This document shows positions 40,782 to 50,269 of a stretch of 64,000 nucleotides of DNA, piece by piece. Numbering within the stretch: position 1 is the first letter of the stretch; every line of letters begins with the position of its first letter. The position numbers were made by a program, and so were the translations under genes. Source of the stretch: Phytophthora sp. 'mugwort' (lineage: Eukaryota > Oomycota > Peronosporomycetes > Peronosporales > Peronosporaceae); the NCBI GenBank assembly GCA_033558025.1, contig JAUCEF010000012.1, forward strand, positions 3,658,001 through 3,722,000. The letters are read 5' to 3'. A model generated the notes under the pieces. It was not told the origin of the DNA. It made no database searches and saw only the letters and a list, made by a program, of their open reading frames with translations.

Positions 40782-43643
40782 ATGGGTCGCTGCCATCATG
40801 GAGCGTGGCTGCTTGCGGCTGCGTCAGCTGCAACGCTAGCGGCCGTGAACGCCACTGCCTTAACCTCGCTGCTGGCGTCCACGCGCCTGCTGGCCGACGA
40901 TGCCGAAGACGAGGACAAAACGGTGCCCTTCAACTCGTGGAGCAATATGCCCGACACACTGAGCCACTTGCTGGCCTTCGTGCTCGTGTTACTGGGTGCG
41001 CATCCGCTCGGACTCTTCTTCCCCAAGTACTTCCGTCTGCCACTTATCACCGGGTACCTCGTGGCTGGCATCCTGTCTGGTCCGTTCGTGGCTAATCTGT
41101 TGAATGAGGACGTCGTGGACATGCTCGGCTCATACGTCAACGCCTTTGCGCTGAGCTTCATCTCATTCCAAGCTGGCCAGGAGATCTATCTGCCGGAGCT
41201 TCGGCCACAAATCAAGTCGATCCTAGCATTGCTGTCCACCTACTACTGCACGGCCATGGTGCTGGGCACCTCCGTGTTCATGCTGGCGGCCGGCGCCTTC
41301 TTCTACTCGGACCTGGCGCACAGCTGCCAGCTCGGAATTGCGCTTATGTTTGCCTCCATCTCGGTGCTCGTGTCGCCATCCACTGTCATGGCCCTCAAGA
41401 TCGAGCTTAACAGTGTCGGTCCATTCACGCACCTGGCGCTTGGCACGTGCATGACGGCGGAATTCGTCGTGCTCGTGTCTTTCTCGATCTCGCGCGTCGT
41501 CGCGTCCATCTACTGCGCCAAGCTCGATGTGTCACCGGAGAGTATCGCCTTTACGATGGGTGTCGTGCTCATGAACCTCGTACTGGGAGCGCTGCTCGGA
41601 CTCGTAACGATCCTCATCTTCCAATTGCCGAGCGGACAGCCAGACGTACTTCCAGTCGCCACAGCGATACGTGCACATGAGATCTCGGTCTCTTCTAGTA
41701 AAGATTCGAGAATTTCGACTTCACAGCACCACAAGAAGATGAACCAACGCACTGATAGCAAACAGGACATGAGCGACTTCGAGCAGGCACTTGAAGACCC
41801 TGATCAAGCCCCGCACCCACACAATGCCTACGTCGAGGAGACTGATGCCGACAGACTGCTGAATAAGCCGCAGTGGTGGACGGAACGCAAGGCGTTGTAC
41901 CTCAAGGGCTTCATCTGGCTGCTAATGGGCTATTTGTTTTACCTGTTTACCAACACTCTCAGTGACCTCACTACTGCACACTTTGGACTAGTGTGGCAGG
42001 TCAAGTTCGAGGCATTGCTGGTACTGATGCTGGCGTCCTGTGCAGCGGGCCACTATGCCGCCATTCGTCCACAGATGCACGTGATTCTGGATACCGTGGC
42101 TCCGTACATCTTTTTGCCCTTCTTCGTCATGACCGGGGCGTCTCTGCAGCTGGACAAGGTCGTGAGTGTGCTCCCTATGATGAGCTTGTATCTGGTGCTG
42201 CGCTATACGGCTATCTTCGTGGCCATCTATGGAGGGGGCCGTTTCCTGCTGAAGCTGCCACCTCGTCACTATAAACACTTGTGGCTCACTATGGCTCCGC
42301 AAGCTGGTGTGTCACTTGGTCTGGCTGCTGAGGTGAAGGAACTCATCACTGACACTTGGGGGGCCGAGTTTGCAGCGACAATTGTGGCTGCTGTGGTGAT
42401 CAACCAGGTTATTGGGCCTGTATTATGCTCTATAGGGCTTCGTGGGGCTGGAGAGAGCATGATTGATCGCCAGGCGGCAGCAGCAGCTCAGGTCCAGTCA
42501 CTTCCTGAGCAGGCAAAAGACGGCGCTGACTTGGATGTCGAAGCTGGTAGGGCAGATCATGCTGCGTCATATCGGAATCTTAGTCGCCACAATAGTGCGC
42601 AAACTTTGTACTCTACGCGCAGTGGCAAAGATCCCAGGCCGTTGCTACCGTTCTATCGCGTGCAGAGCGCCGTGGTGCTAGGGGACGATGAAGTGGCGTT
42701 TGAAATTGCGCTGGAGTTGTCTCTTTATGGCGCTCGAGTGAATGTCCCGCTGCTTGACGAAGCTCGTGCCGATAAGTGGCGCCGAATGAACGAGACCATT
42801 CTCCAACGCACTGCCAAGGGCGAACTGATTTCGTTCCAGAACACGATTCAAGACCGCCAGGGTCAGGCTCCGGTAGACTCGGGCATGCAAAATGCTGATG
42901 TCGTCATCTTTACGGGCGCACCAGGACGCTCTTTGGAGCATGCTAGAGTCATGCAAACGATGCTGGGTGAACATGCTCGCCCCCGACTGATCGCCGTGGT
43001 GGACGACTGTAATGCTGGAGCGCAATTGCGTGAATTTGGTGTGCTCACCGTCCAGCCTTCGATCGCACTTGGCAACATCGTGACTCGTCTCGCGTTGCTG
43101 GATGCGCCACTTGCTGCCAATTTGTCCAAGGAGCTCAGCTCGACGAGCACTTTCTCTACGGCCGCCTACTTCCGAAACGACGCCGATGGAGAGCGCGACT
43201 CAATCACGTCGATCTCAGAGCTGCGTCTCCCTGCTCGTCGTTTGGCCCTCGGCCGCAGCGTCGTTAATCACCACTCAGTGGACTATGACCGCCTTGCTGA
43301 GGCGTTGGCTGCCGAAAACCTGCCAATGCCGCCGCCTCCGTCGCGTGTGTCCATGTTTGGTACCTCAGCCGTGGAGCATGATCCGTTTGCCAAGCGCTCG
43401 AGGAACCTTGGCGCGCACGAGCATTACGTTGTGGAAGACGACGCGTTCGACGGCCCCGACGACCGCTCGATCTTCGAAGAGCAGTTTATAGTGCCATCGC
43501 CGAGCTCCAGCGGCGGAGGTGGAGGACGATCTCGGTCGGGCCGCCTGTCACGACGCCGATCACGTCATGGCTCAAGCAACAGCAGCGTCGGCGAAGGCAC
43601 CGGCTTCGTCACGCTGCACCGCTGCCAGTCCACAGGGCTTTAA
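40782..43643 (+). CDS. CPA2-type cation/proton antiporter (KEA/Kef, TMCO3-like)
   Basis: A single-exon protein of 953 residues. After a signal-peptide-like N-terminus and acidic segment come about twelve transmembrane helices (residues ~65-560), with the family blocks FRLPLITGYLVAGILSGPF, ALSFISFQAGQEIYLPEL (the region of the ion-binding segment) and FLPFFVMTGASLQL. Two long cytosolic insertions stand out: ~285-365 (Ser/Asp-rich, between membrane halves) and the C-terminus. Residues ~625-790 form a Rossmann-like TrkA-N/RCK domain (SAVVLGDDEVAFEIALELSL... VVIFTG... PRLIAVV), whose glycine motif is weak (LGDDEVA in place of GxGxxG). It exchanges K+ or Na+ for H+, probably in an organelle or the plasma membrane. 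Confidence 0.85.
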   Translation: MGRCHHGAWLLAAASAATLAAVNATALTSLLASTRLLADDAEDEDKTVPFNSWSNMPDTLSHLLAFVLVLLGAHPLGLFFPKYFRLPLITGYLVAGILSGPFVANLLNEDVVDMLGSYVNAFALSFISFQAGQEIYLPELRPQIKSILALLSTYYCTAMVLGTSVFMLAAGAFFYSDLAHSCQLGIALMFASISVLVSPSTVMALKIELNSVGPFTHLALGTCMTAEFVVLVSFSISRVVASIYCAKLDVSPESIAFTMGVVLMNLVLGALLGLVTILIFQLPSGQPDVLPVATAIRAHEISVSSSKDSRISTSQHHKKMNQRTDSKQDMSDFEQALEDPDQAPHPHNAYVEETDADRLLNKPQWWTERKALYLKGFIWLLMGYLFYLFTNTLSDLTTAHFGLVWQVKFEALLVLMLASCAAGHYAAIRPQMHVILDTVAPYIFLPFFVMTGASLQLDKVVSVLPMMSLYLVLRYTAIFVAIYGGGRFLLKLPPRHYKHLWLTMAPQAGVSLGLAAEVKELITDTWGAEFAATIVAAVVINQVIGPVLCSIGLRGAGESMIDRQAAAAAQVQSLPEQAKDGADLDVEAGRADHAASYRNLSRHNSAQTLYSTRSGKDPRPLLPFYRVQSAVVLGDDEVAFEIALELSLYGARVNVPLLDEARADKWRRMNETILQRTAKGELISFQNTIQDRQGQAPVDSGMQNADVVIFTGAPGRSLEHARVMQTMLGEHARPRLIAVVDDCNAGAQLREFGVLTVQPSIALGNIVTRLALLDAPLAANLSKELSSTSTFSTAAYFRNDADGERDSITSISELRLPARRLALGRSVVNHHSVDYDRLAEALAAENLPMPPPPSRVSMFGTSAVEHDPFAKRSRNLGAHEHYVVEDDAFDGPDDRSIFEEQFIVPSPSSSGGGGGRSRSGRLSRRRSRHGSSNSSVGEGTGFVTLHRCQSTGL

Positions 43644-44370
43644 GAGGGCTTCAATGTGGGTCAGCAGATGGCTACATAATACAATAGAAGCAGGAGAAAA
43701 ATTGTTTAAGCGTAAAATACCGAATTTATGATTTGTTTTTCTAATGCGTCAACAACCTGCTTCACCGACACCAGTCACCACTAATATATGTACCGGTATT
43801 TGCAGGTGCGCAAAGTTTCATCTGTTTAACGTTGAAGTTTTCCACAGATCGGCTGTCAGTCTGTAAGCTCATGAGGAAGTGAAGGTCGAGGCCACGTCTT
43901 GGATAATATGCACTGAGGGGACACCAGGGGACATTTATTCGAAGTCGATGGCAGTAGACGAGTGCGACGCCATTTCGATAGTAGGCGTGGTTTGCCAGCT
44001 AACCGAAGTGGCCGGAAATAAATAGCAGCAATAATTGCTACTGCGTCGGGGGCTGCCAACTGGTTGTACAGTTTTACTTCACGTAGTGAAAGATATTATT
44101 GTTGCTGTGTCGGCCGCACTGAACAGTGCGGAATCCACGCCGGACTTATTCGTGTGTCTCAAGGATCCCGCCGCTTAAATACGATACGTTTTTGCCATCT
44201 GACACAACTTGGCACTTCAGTCGCTGATCCCTCACCATCAAGCAGTAAATAGTGAGACTGTCGGTACGTTCAAGCACCTGACGTCGCATTACTGTACCGT
44301 TATAGTTATATTGACTCGCCTAATACTAACGCCATTGCTGTAGCTATTTGCAGCTGCAGATTCCAGCTTT
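43644..44370. other. intergenic region
   Basis: No gene recognised; the small frames at 43856-44059 and 44064-44252 have no domain. It contains the 3' end of the antiporter gene and the promoter of the next gene. Confidence 0.35.
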
Positions 44371-44383
44371 TCATTCCAGAATT
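44371..44383 (+). promoter_or_regulatory. oomycete initiator-like element
   Basis: TCATTCCAGAATT matches the oomycete initiator core (TCATTYY followed by an A/T-rich tail) and lies 30 bp before the ATG at 44413, so transcription probably starts at its A. Confidence 0.55.
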
Positions 44384-44412
44384 GGTGATTTCCACGCCTA
44401 AACGAGTGTGAC

Positions 44413-46176
44413 ATGGCGACTGATAAGCGGCCGGCAAGCCCTAGCGAGGCCGTGGAAGTGCAGCAGAAACAACCGCCGCTTCAGCAACCATCCGATGGCG
44501 GTGTGAGTTTCGTCGAGACTTCGACAGCAGAGCCGCAGGAGTCGCTGCTTCGGATGCACCAGCATCAATTGCCCAATGGAGACCAGGGGACGGGCGAGGA
44601 TGAAGACAACGATGTTGACGCCGCCGTGCCGATTGAAAAGCTGTTGATCCCCAAAGTCCGCACCTTTTCCATGCTGGACGCCGCATCCACGTCGCAGCTG
44701 GGCAAATATCTGGAGGACGAGGAGGCGCTGCACCCGCCACTTGAGTCTACGGGTAGTGGCAGTTCACTACACGCGTCGCTGCTAAGTTCCTGTGGATCAG
44801 CAGTGCCCCGCCCACCGCATAGCAAGAATCTCGTGCTGGATTCCGACTCTAATGGTACCGTGCTTCAGGCCGCAGTCTCGTCGGGCGCTGAAGCTGTCGA
44901 GGTCATGGCCGAGCAGAGTTGGCTCATCACAAAGCTCGCGGTGCAGCTCATCTGGGCTTTGCGCATGTCCAAGCGCTGGATCCTGTGTGCGGTGCGGCTG
45001 ATCTCATTCGTCTTGTTGCTGCTGCTCCCGATCGTCAAGGTAGCGTTCTACTGGTTTGTGGACGAGAATGTGCACAAGAACATCATCTACGGGCTCAGTC
45101 GACGCAACCTGCTGGATGTGTACACGGTGCCGCAGACAAAGAACGAGGCGGAAGCATCGTCCACGACGAAGAAATCGCGCAGTGGTAGCGTCACCAGCAC
45201 TGCAAGTGCGAGTTACATGGAGGCAAGGTATCCTGTCGTTGTGTTTGTGTCTGGAGGCGCCTGGATAATCGGTTACAAGGCATGGGGAGCCCTCATGGGC
45301 CGCGTATTGGCGTCTCTAGGCGTGGTGGTCGTCATGCCCGACTACCGCAATTTCCCACAGGGTGTAGTGCCCGACATGGTCGAGGATGTCACGCGCTCCA
45401 TGCAGTGGGTCTTTGACAATATTCACCTTTTTGGAGGTGATCGCGAGAATGTGCATCTTATTGGCCAGTCTGCCGGCGCCCATCTCGCCATGTGCACGCT
45501 GCTAGAGCAGGTCGAGAGGAAGCGCAACGCGACGGCCAATTTAGCAACGTCTCCACGCAGCAGCAGCAGCGTCGGCGGGATGGGCAACACGTCGGACTGC
45601 GAGAGCGTCGAAAGCTTGTCGCCGTTGGCGCAGCCGATCACATGGAATCTGCGGCAAATCCGCAGCTATATCGGAATCTCTGGGCCGTACAACATGGAGG
45701 CCAATATCGCAACCTTCCATCGCCACGGCTTCGACCGCGCGGTGGTGGAGCGCATAATGGCGCATCGGTTGGCCTACTACTCGCCATCCTTGCGATTATT
45801 AGCCCTGGGTGAACTGCCGTCGCGTACGCGTCAGACTCTATTGGAAGACTTCCCACCGTGCTTCCTGTTCCATGGTACCGCCGACAAGACAGTCAGCTAC
45901 CGCTCTTCGGAGCAGATGACAGCGGCACTCCAGTCCTGTAATATTCCGGTTTCGACGCGCTTCTTTGAGGGCAAGACGCACACAGACCCGATCATCGAGG
46001 ACCCCATTGTTGGCGACGATTTCCTGCTGGACGACGTGATGGCGGCGCTGAAGACGCGAGCGCCGATTGACCCAATCAGCGGCAAGCCACGCTACGAGCT
46101 AGGCGCGCGGCCGCAGGAGAAGCGGTATTACCCGAAGTCTCTTGTGCGTATGGCTCGTAAGATCAATCCGTTCTAG
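44413..46176 (+). CDS. alpha/beta hydrolase, isoprenylcysteine methylesterase-like
   Basis: 587 residues, single exon. An acidic/Gln-rich N-terminus is followed by two membrane segments (residues ~178-215, LLLLLPIVKVAFYWF). The hydrolase core follows: the oxyanion-side motif VVVFVSGGAWIIGYK (~275), nucleophile elbow GQSAGAH (Ser ~352), acid FHGTADKT (Asp ~489), and base GKTHTD (His ~521). ER anchoring plus this core is the layout of prenylcysteine alpha-carboxyl methylesterase (ICME). That enzyme removes the C-terminal methyl ester from prenylated proteins such as small GTPases. A Ser-rich insert (~375-410) separates the elbow from the lid. An initiator-like TCATTCC lies just upstream. Confidence 0.82.
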   Translation: MATDKRPASPSEAVEVQQKQPPLQQPSDGGVSFVETSTAEPQESLLRMHQHQLPNGDQGTGEDEDNDVDAAVPIEKLLIPKVRTFSMLDAASTSQLGKYLEDEEALHPPLESTGSGSSLHASLLSSCGSAVPRPPHSKNLVLDSDSNGTVLQAAVSSGAEAVEVMAEQSWLITKLAVQLIWALRMSKRWILCAVRLISFVLLLLLPIVKVAFYWFVDENVHKNIIYGLSRRNLLDVYTVPQTKNEAEASSTTKKSRSGSVTSTASASYMEARYPVVVFVSGGAWIIGYKAWGALMGRVLASLGVVVVMPDYRNFPQGVVPDMVEDVTRSMQWVFDNIHLFGGDRENVHLIGQSAGAHLAMCTLLEQVERKRNATANLATSPRSSSSVGGMGNTSDCESVESLSPLAQPITWNLRQIRSYIGISGPYNMEANIATFHRHGFDRAVVERIMAHRLAYYSPSLRLLALGELPSRTRQTLLEDFPPCFLFHGTADKTVSYRSSEQMTAALQSCNIPVSTRFFEGKTHTDPIIEDPIVGDDFLLDDVMAALKTRAPIDPISGKPRYELGARPQEKRYYPKSLVRMARKINPF

Positions 46177-46309
46177 ACCACGTGCAGTAGAGCACAGCAC
46201 GTTGGGAGACGCCACTGCCGTTACATGGTAATGAAAGCACTATATATTCCTTTATTGTTAAAGCGAGCTGGATTAATTCGTAAGCCGCCTTTAAAAGAGA
46301 CGGAAGACC

Positions 46310-46690
46310 TCACTTGCCCATGCGGTTCTTAAAGGTGACGACTGCACCGATGAGTACGATGGCCAGCACGCCGGCGACGGCAGGACCCACAAACGACATG
46401 GTTGTCGGCCCTTCGTGGTGGGTCTTTTCGGTCGACTCCGCGGTTGAAGTGGCACTGTCGACGGTAGCGGAGGCATACATGGAGCCCGAGCCGGAGCTGC
46501 TGGCGCTGGTAGAACTCGAATGGCTTGCGTCGGTCGTGATGGACTCTGCGAGCTGATGCACTTGATGGCGCAGCATGCGCGAGTCTGGCGCGAGCGGCGC
46601 CTCTGCTGCCACGGAGTTGACGCTGCAGCTGCAGACAACGGCCACTAGCACGAGTAGCAGTGCCGCGAAGCGGAGCTGAGGTCCGGCCAT
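46310..46690 (-). CDS. small secreted/membrane-anchored Ser-rich protein
   Basis: 126 residues from ATG at 46690. A strong signal peptide (MAGPQLRFAALLLVLVAVVC, cleaved near VAA-EAP) is followed by a Ser/Thr-rich segment, one C-terminal membrane helix (FVGPAVAGVLAIVLIGAVVTF) and the basic tail KNRMGK. RMLR at residues 38-41 looks like an RxLR motif in position, but no acidic EER follows and the C-terminal membrane anchor does not fit a translocated effector. It is probably a small surface or endomembrane protein. It ends tail-to-tail with the esterase gene, 133 bp apart. Confidence 0.7.
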   Translation of the reverse strand: MAGPQLRFAALLLVLVAVVCSCSVNSVAAEAPLAPDSRMLRHQVHQLAESITTDASHSSSTSASSSGSGSMYASATVDSATSTAESTEKTHHEGPTTMSFVGPAVAGVLAIVLIGAVVTFKNRMGK

Positions 46691-46842
46691 GTCTGAACAG
46701 CGATTTTATTCGGAAGTGGTGGGAGGAGGCTTTGACCAGACGCGCTGTGTCAGATGGCCGATCGCTGGTTCAGCTGCAGAGAGGCGGAGAAACTTGATTA
46801 AAGCCCAGATGTTGTTTATGGGATGGACAGCAGTTTGTATGG

Positions 46843-47499
46843 ATGTATCTATGGGGGACGGAGGAGGCCTCCAAATCCCCGGGTATCGTCGTCGCATGGC
46901 TCGACGCCATCGACGCCACGATCGCCGTTGTGGGCGAGCGTTTATCTGCTGCGTGCGTATGGCTCACTGTCCACGTTGGACATTTATCAGCGCAGATTGC
47001 CTCCCCGGAAGTCGTCGAAAGATCTGTCGCAGTGGCGATCCCCGATTTGCACCACCTTGTATTCGTCGCCTGCTGTTTAACACAAGACGCAGGGAATAGG
47101 GACCGTGAAAAATGGCAGGCTTCTAACCATTTAATACTCAAAAGCCTTGGCAATCTTCGCTTAAGCTCTCGACTCAGGCTTTTGAAGGCACAAACACGAA
47201 CTGTTGCCTGTTGTATATGGAACGATTTCACAAGGTCCGTCCCCAAGATCTACCACGACGCCAAACTCGTTTTTGCCAGCCAAGGCCGTCTGTCCGTCAG
47301 CGGAGGTATCAAACAAGCCGCGGATGCGTTGGGCAAATTGGCCTCTGCTGCGGTTCCGTCCATGAAGATTACATCACGTCGCTCCTGGGCGAACAAGAAC
47401 AAATTCAAGAAGGTCATGTCTTCAACTCCAACGCGAACCTCTAGCAAGATGTGGCGTAGATCGGATAACTGTGATGTCGGTACTGCAGACTCTGGATAG
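46843..47499 (+). CDS. hypothetical protein (uncertain gene)
   Basis: An open frame of 218 residues (MYLWGTEEASKSPGIVVAWL...) with a hydrophobic middle (HLVFVACCLTQ) and a basic end (WANKNKFKKVMSSTPTR). I recognise no domain, and codon use is weaker than in neighbours. Overlapping frames on both strands are nearly as long, so this is the best guess, not a firm call. Confidence 0.3.
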   Translation: MYLWGTEEASKSPGIVVAWLDAIDATIAVVGERLSAACVWLTVHVGHLSAQIASPEVVERSVAVAIPDLHHLVFVACCLTQDAGNRDREKWQASNHLILKSLGNLRLSSRLRLLKAQTRTVACCIWNDFTRSVPKIYHDAKLVFASQGRLSVSGGIKQAADALGKLASAAVPSMKITSRRSWANKNKFKKVMSSTPTRTSSKMWRRSDNCDVGTADSG

Positions 47500-48158
47500 C
47501 CAAGATCATGGGTCCTGCCACCCCAAATTGAAGGCGGAGAACTACGCGAACGGCGACGATGCTCTTGAGAGCATGGTCGAGTGATTTCGGTCTCTCAGTA
47601 TTGTGTGTGGCCGGCAGTTATCGCCAAGCAGAAGGCCTGGTACCCAGCGAGTTCATCCAGATGGTCAGACCGCTTCGAGAAAAAAAAAAAAAATAGTTGA
47701 GTGTATTAAAGTTCTGTTACGATACCAACAACAACGACCACTGGTTACTGCTACGATACGATTATAAGCTTAGGAGATGGATCAAAGCCAAAACAAGTAG
47801 TCATATCACTGATGGCAAACATGTACTAGTCACCACCATGGCGACTGCATCACTTTTCGTGCTTCTCACCACCTTCATGCTCCATGAGGACGACCGACAT
47901 GAAAGTTGCGTAAAATAGATAGCGTTGGAGTTGATAGAATTTGAGAGGTAGATCGTGTACGAAACACCAATATGTGGTACAGTGTACAACTGCATCGGGG
48001 CCACTCAAAAAACACGTCCTCGTCACTCAAATCGCGTCCTGCTCGTTCGGCAGCACTTTGTTTATCCCACATCCAATAGACCAGACACTTCGATATATCA
48101 AACCACCTTCTTTCTGCGGTCAGACTCTACGTAAGTCGGCCTTGAAACGCGCGTCAGA
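47500..48158. other. intergenic region with poly-A run
   Basis: No recognised gene. A run of 14 A lies at 47680-47693. The promoter of the tRNA methyltransferase gene should lie in the last 150 bp. Confidence 0.35.
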
Positions 48159-49613
48159 ATGCCCGAGTACCTCGTCTTCTTCGTGCACCAGCACTTCGAC
48201 TTCCGCTACTCGGAGTTGGAGGCGTTGCTGACAATGCAGGGGCTTCCCAGTGTCGATAAGACGGTGAGAAAGGACCCAGAGACCGGAAAGCTACCTGATC
48301 CCGAGAGTTCGCCGCTTGTGCGCGTGCAGCTGCCGTCAGTGGAGCACGCCAAGTTCCTCTCAGAGCGCGGCATCCTTGTCAAAGGTGTGTACGAGGTGTG
48401 GGGCCACAGCGGTGGCGGCTACGATGAACTCGTGGCGTCAGTGGAGGCCTTCCAGGAACCACAGAAGCAGCAGATTCTACAGAATGACAAGCGCTCATGG
48501 CGTATCAACGTGACCGTGTTCGGCAAGAAGCTCAGCATGGACGAGCAGCGCGTACGCCGTGAAAAGTTCCGAGATGTGCTTCCCTTTGCAGGGCCTGTGC
48601 ACATGAAAAACTCGGACGAAACGTTTTTAGTGTTGGAGGAGCTAGGACTGGACCAGGACCTGCACCCGGACAGGAAGCCCAAGCAGATTTTTTTCCTTCG
48701 TGAACTTGCCGGCAGTGAGAAGAATCGAGGACGTGGCGGCGCACGAGACTTGGTCGACCAGCAGACGCTAAAGCGCAGAGCGTATATTGGCCCTACATCG
48801 ATGGAGTCGGAGATGGCGCTGCTGATGAGCAATATGGCGTTGGTGAAGCCTGGAGACTTGGTGATCGACCCGTTTGTAGGCACTGGCAGCGTCTTGATCC
48901 CGTGCGGAACGCGCGGGGCCATGTGCTACGGTACTGACATTGATATAAGGGTGCTGCTAGGTACTGGCGTCGGTGTCACGGGTGCTGGCGTAGTCTCTAC
49001 AGAGGAAACGTCCAATGGCAAGGAGCGCGTCAACGTGACCACCAACTTCAAGCAGTACGGTCTGCCGCTTCCGGAGCTCGTGCGTGCTGACAACTCCATG
49101 TCGCCCCTTGTCAAGCAATGCGAAGGCTTCTTCGACGCGGTGGTGTGTGATCCGCCGTATGGGATTCGTGCTGGTGCTCGTAAGAGTGGACGCAAGCGCC
49201 ATATCAAGAGCGATGTGAGTATGGCCGTCAAACAGGCAAATTACATCGCCCCCACCCAGCCGTACGCCGCCGAAGACGTGATGAAGGACCTGCTGGCATT
49301 CGCCGCCCAGACATTGCGTGAGGGTGGACGGCTAGTGTATCTGCTGCCAACAACATACGAGTACACAGACGCTGATCTGCCACGCCATCCAAGCCTGCAG
49401 GTGATTGCGAACTCGGAACAGAAACTTACGAAAAAGTACGCAAGACGCCTAATAACAATGGTCAAGCGCACACCGTCCGCAGAGGAGATGGCCGCTGTTA
49501 ATGGCGCAGCGATAGAAATTAAGAGCAACCCTGGTGATGTAAGTTTCGCAAATTTGAGGGAGAAAATACGGAAGCGGAAGTCAAACGACGTTGAGGGACT
49601 GGAACAACACTAA
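48159..49613 (+). CDS. TRM11: tRNA (guanine(10)-N2)-methyltransferase, Trm11/TRMT11 catalytic subunit
   Basis: 484 residues, single exon. The opening YLVFFVHQHFDFRYSELEAL and the THUMP-type N-terminal part are characteristic of Trm11, as is RRAYIGPTSMESEMALLMSN ahead of the catalytic fold. Motif I of the methyltransferase is VIDPFVGTGSVLIP (~residue 236), and the catalytic motif IV is CDPPYGIRAGARKSGR (~332), followed by GGRLVYLLPT. Trm11 with its partner Trm112 uses S-adenosylmethionine to methylate N2 of G10 in many tRNAs in the cytoplasm. The length is close to the usual 430-480. Confidence 0.93.
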   Translation: MPEYLVFFVHQHFDFRYSELEALLTMQGLPSVDKTVRKDPETGKLPDPESSPLVRVQLPSVEHAKFLSERGILVKGVYEVWGHSGGGYDELVASVEAFQEPQKQQILQNDKRSWRINVTVFGKKLSMDEQRVRREKFRDVLPFAGPVHMKNSDETFLVLEELGLDQDLHPDRKPKQIFFLRELAGSEKNRGRGGARDLVDQQTLKRRAYIGPTSMESEMALLMSNMALVKPGDLVIDPFVGTGSVLIPCGTRGAMCYGTDIDIRVLLGTGVGVTGAGVVSTEETSNGKERVNVTTNFKQYGLPLPELVRADNSMSPLVKQCEGFFDAVVCDPPYGIRAGARKSGRKRHIKSDVSMAVKQANYIAPTQPYAAEDVMKDLLAFAAQTLREGGRLVYLLPTTYEYTDADLPRHPSLQVIANSEQKLTKKYARRLITMVKRTPSAEEMAAVNGAAIEIKSNPGDVSFANLREKIRKRKSNDVEGLEQH

Positions 49614-49808
49614 ACTGAAGAGAAACACATAGAGTTCGAGTCTCTTTTGTTTGGAAGTGACTATCACTTTTATTTGGTTTCTAAAAATTATAGACTGAAG
49701 CCGACATCCCGAGAAAGGTTGCAAATCGCGAGATGGAAAGCTACAAAGGCACCAGCAGTAGTTTTCTTTTGAGAAGAGCTGGGAAAGCGAAACAAGCAAG
49801 AAGACGCG

Positions 49809-50269
49809 ATGGCTTCGATGTCGCTGTCGTTCATCTTGTGCGAATCCGAGGAGGAGTCGTCACCTCGTACCCGCCAGCAACACAGGAAGAAGTCGGAAAG
49901 TTCAAGTGCTGCGCGCCAGGCTAATCAAGAAACTGTCCCATCAACTGATCAAAGCGCTGTAGCTCGTCGCCGCAATACAGATGGCGGCCACAACAACAAA
50001 AGCAGCAAATCTGCAACAGCCGCGGACAGGTATGACAGATAACCAGCTATCGACAGGTTCATAAAATATCGTCGTTTGATGCAATTCTTCTTAATCGCAG
50101 GCAGCAGCATGTACGCCAACTGCAAAATATGCGCCAGCGCCGCTACCGTGAGCGCAAGAAGTCAACTGCATCGACGTTGCAGACCAATACTGAGCTCTTA
50201 CATGAGGAGAATGGAGCGTTGGAGACCGCGATTCTGGAGCGCTTCAACTCGCATGGATGCGCCAGCTGA
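49809..50269 (+). CDS. bZIP transcription factor (two exons)
   Basis: Exon 1 is 49809-50029, the intron 50030-50100 (GTATGA...ATCGCAG, 71 bp) and exon 2 50101-50269, giving 129 residues. The Ser/Arg-rich N-terminal part starts MASMSLSFILCESEEESSP. Exon 2 encodes a bZIP basic region NMRQRRYRERKKS and a short leucine zipper (LQTNTELLHEENGALETAIL). NMRQRRYRERKK matches the altered basic regions common in oomycete bZIPs, where the usual N-x7-R/K spacing is varied. Only about four heptads are visible before the stop at 50267-50269, so a further intron and exon are possible. It probably acts as a dimer in the nucleus. Confidence 0.7.

Noticed and set aside
46338..46690. Calling the small Ser-rich protein an RxLR effector
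   Set aside because: RMLR is present, but there is no EER and a C-terminal membrane helix follows; not enough for an effector call.
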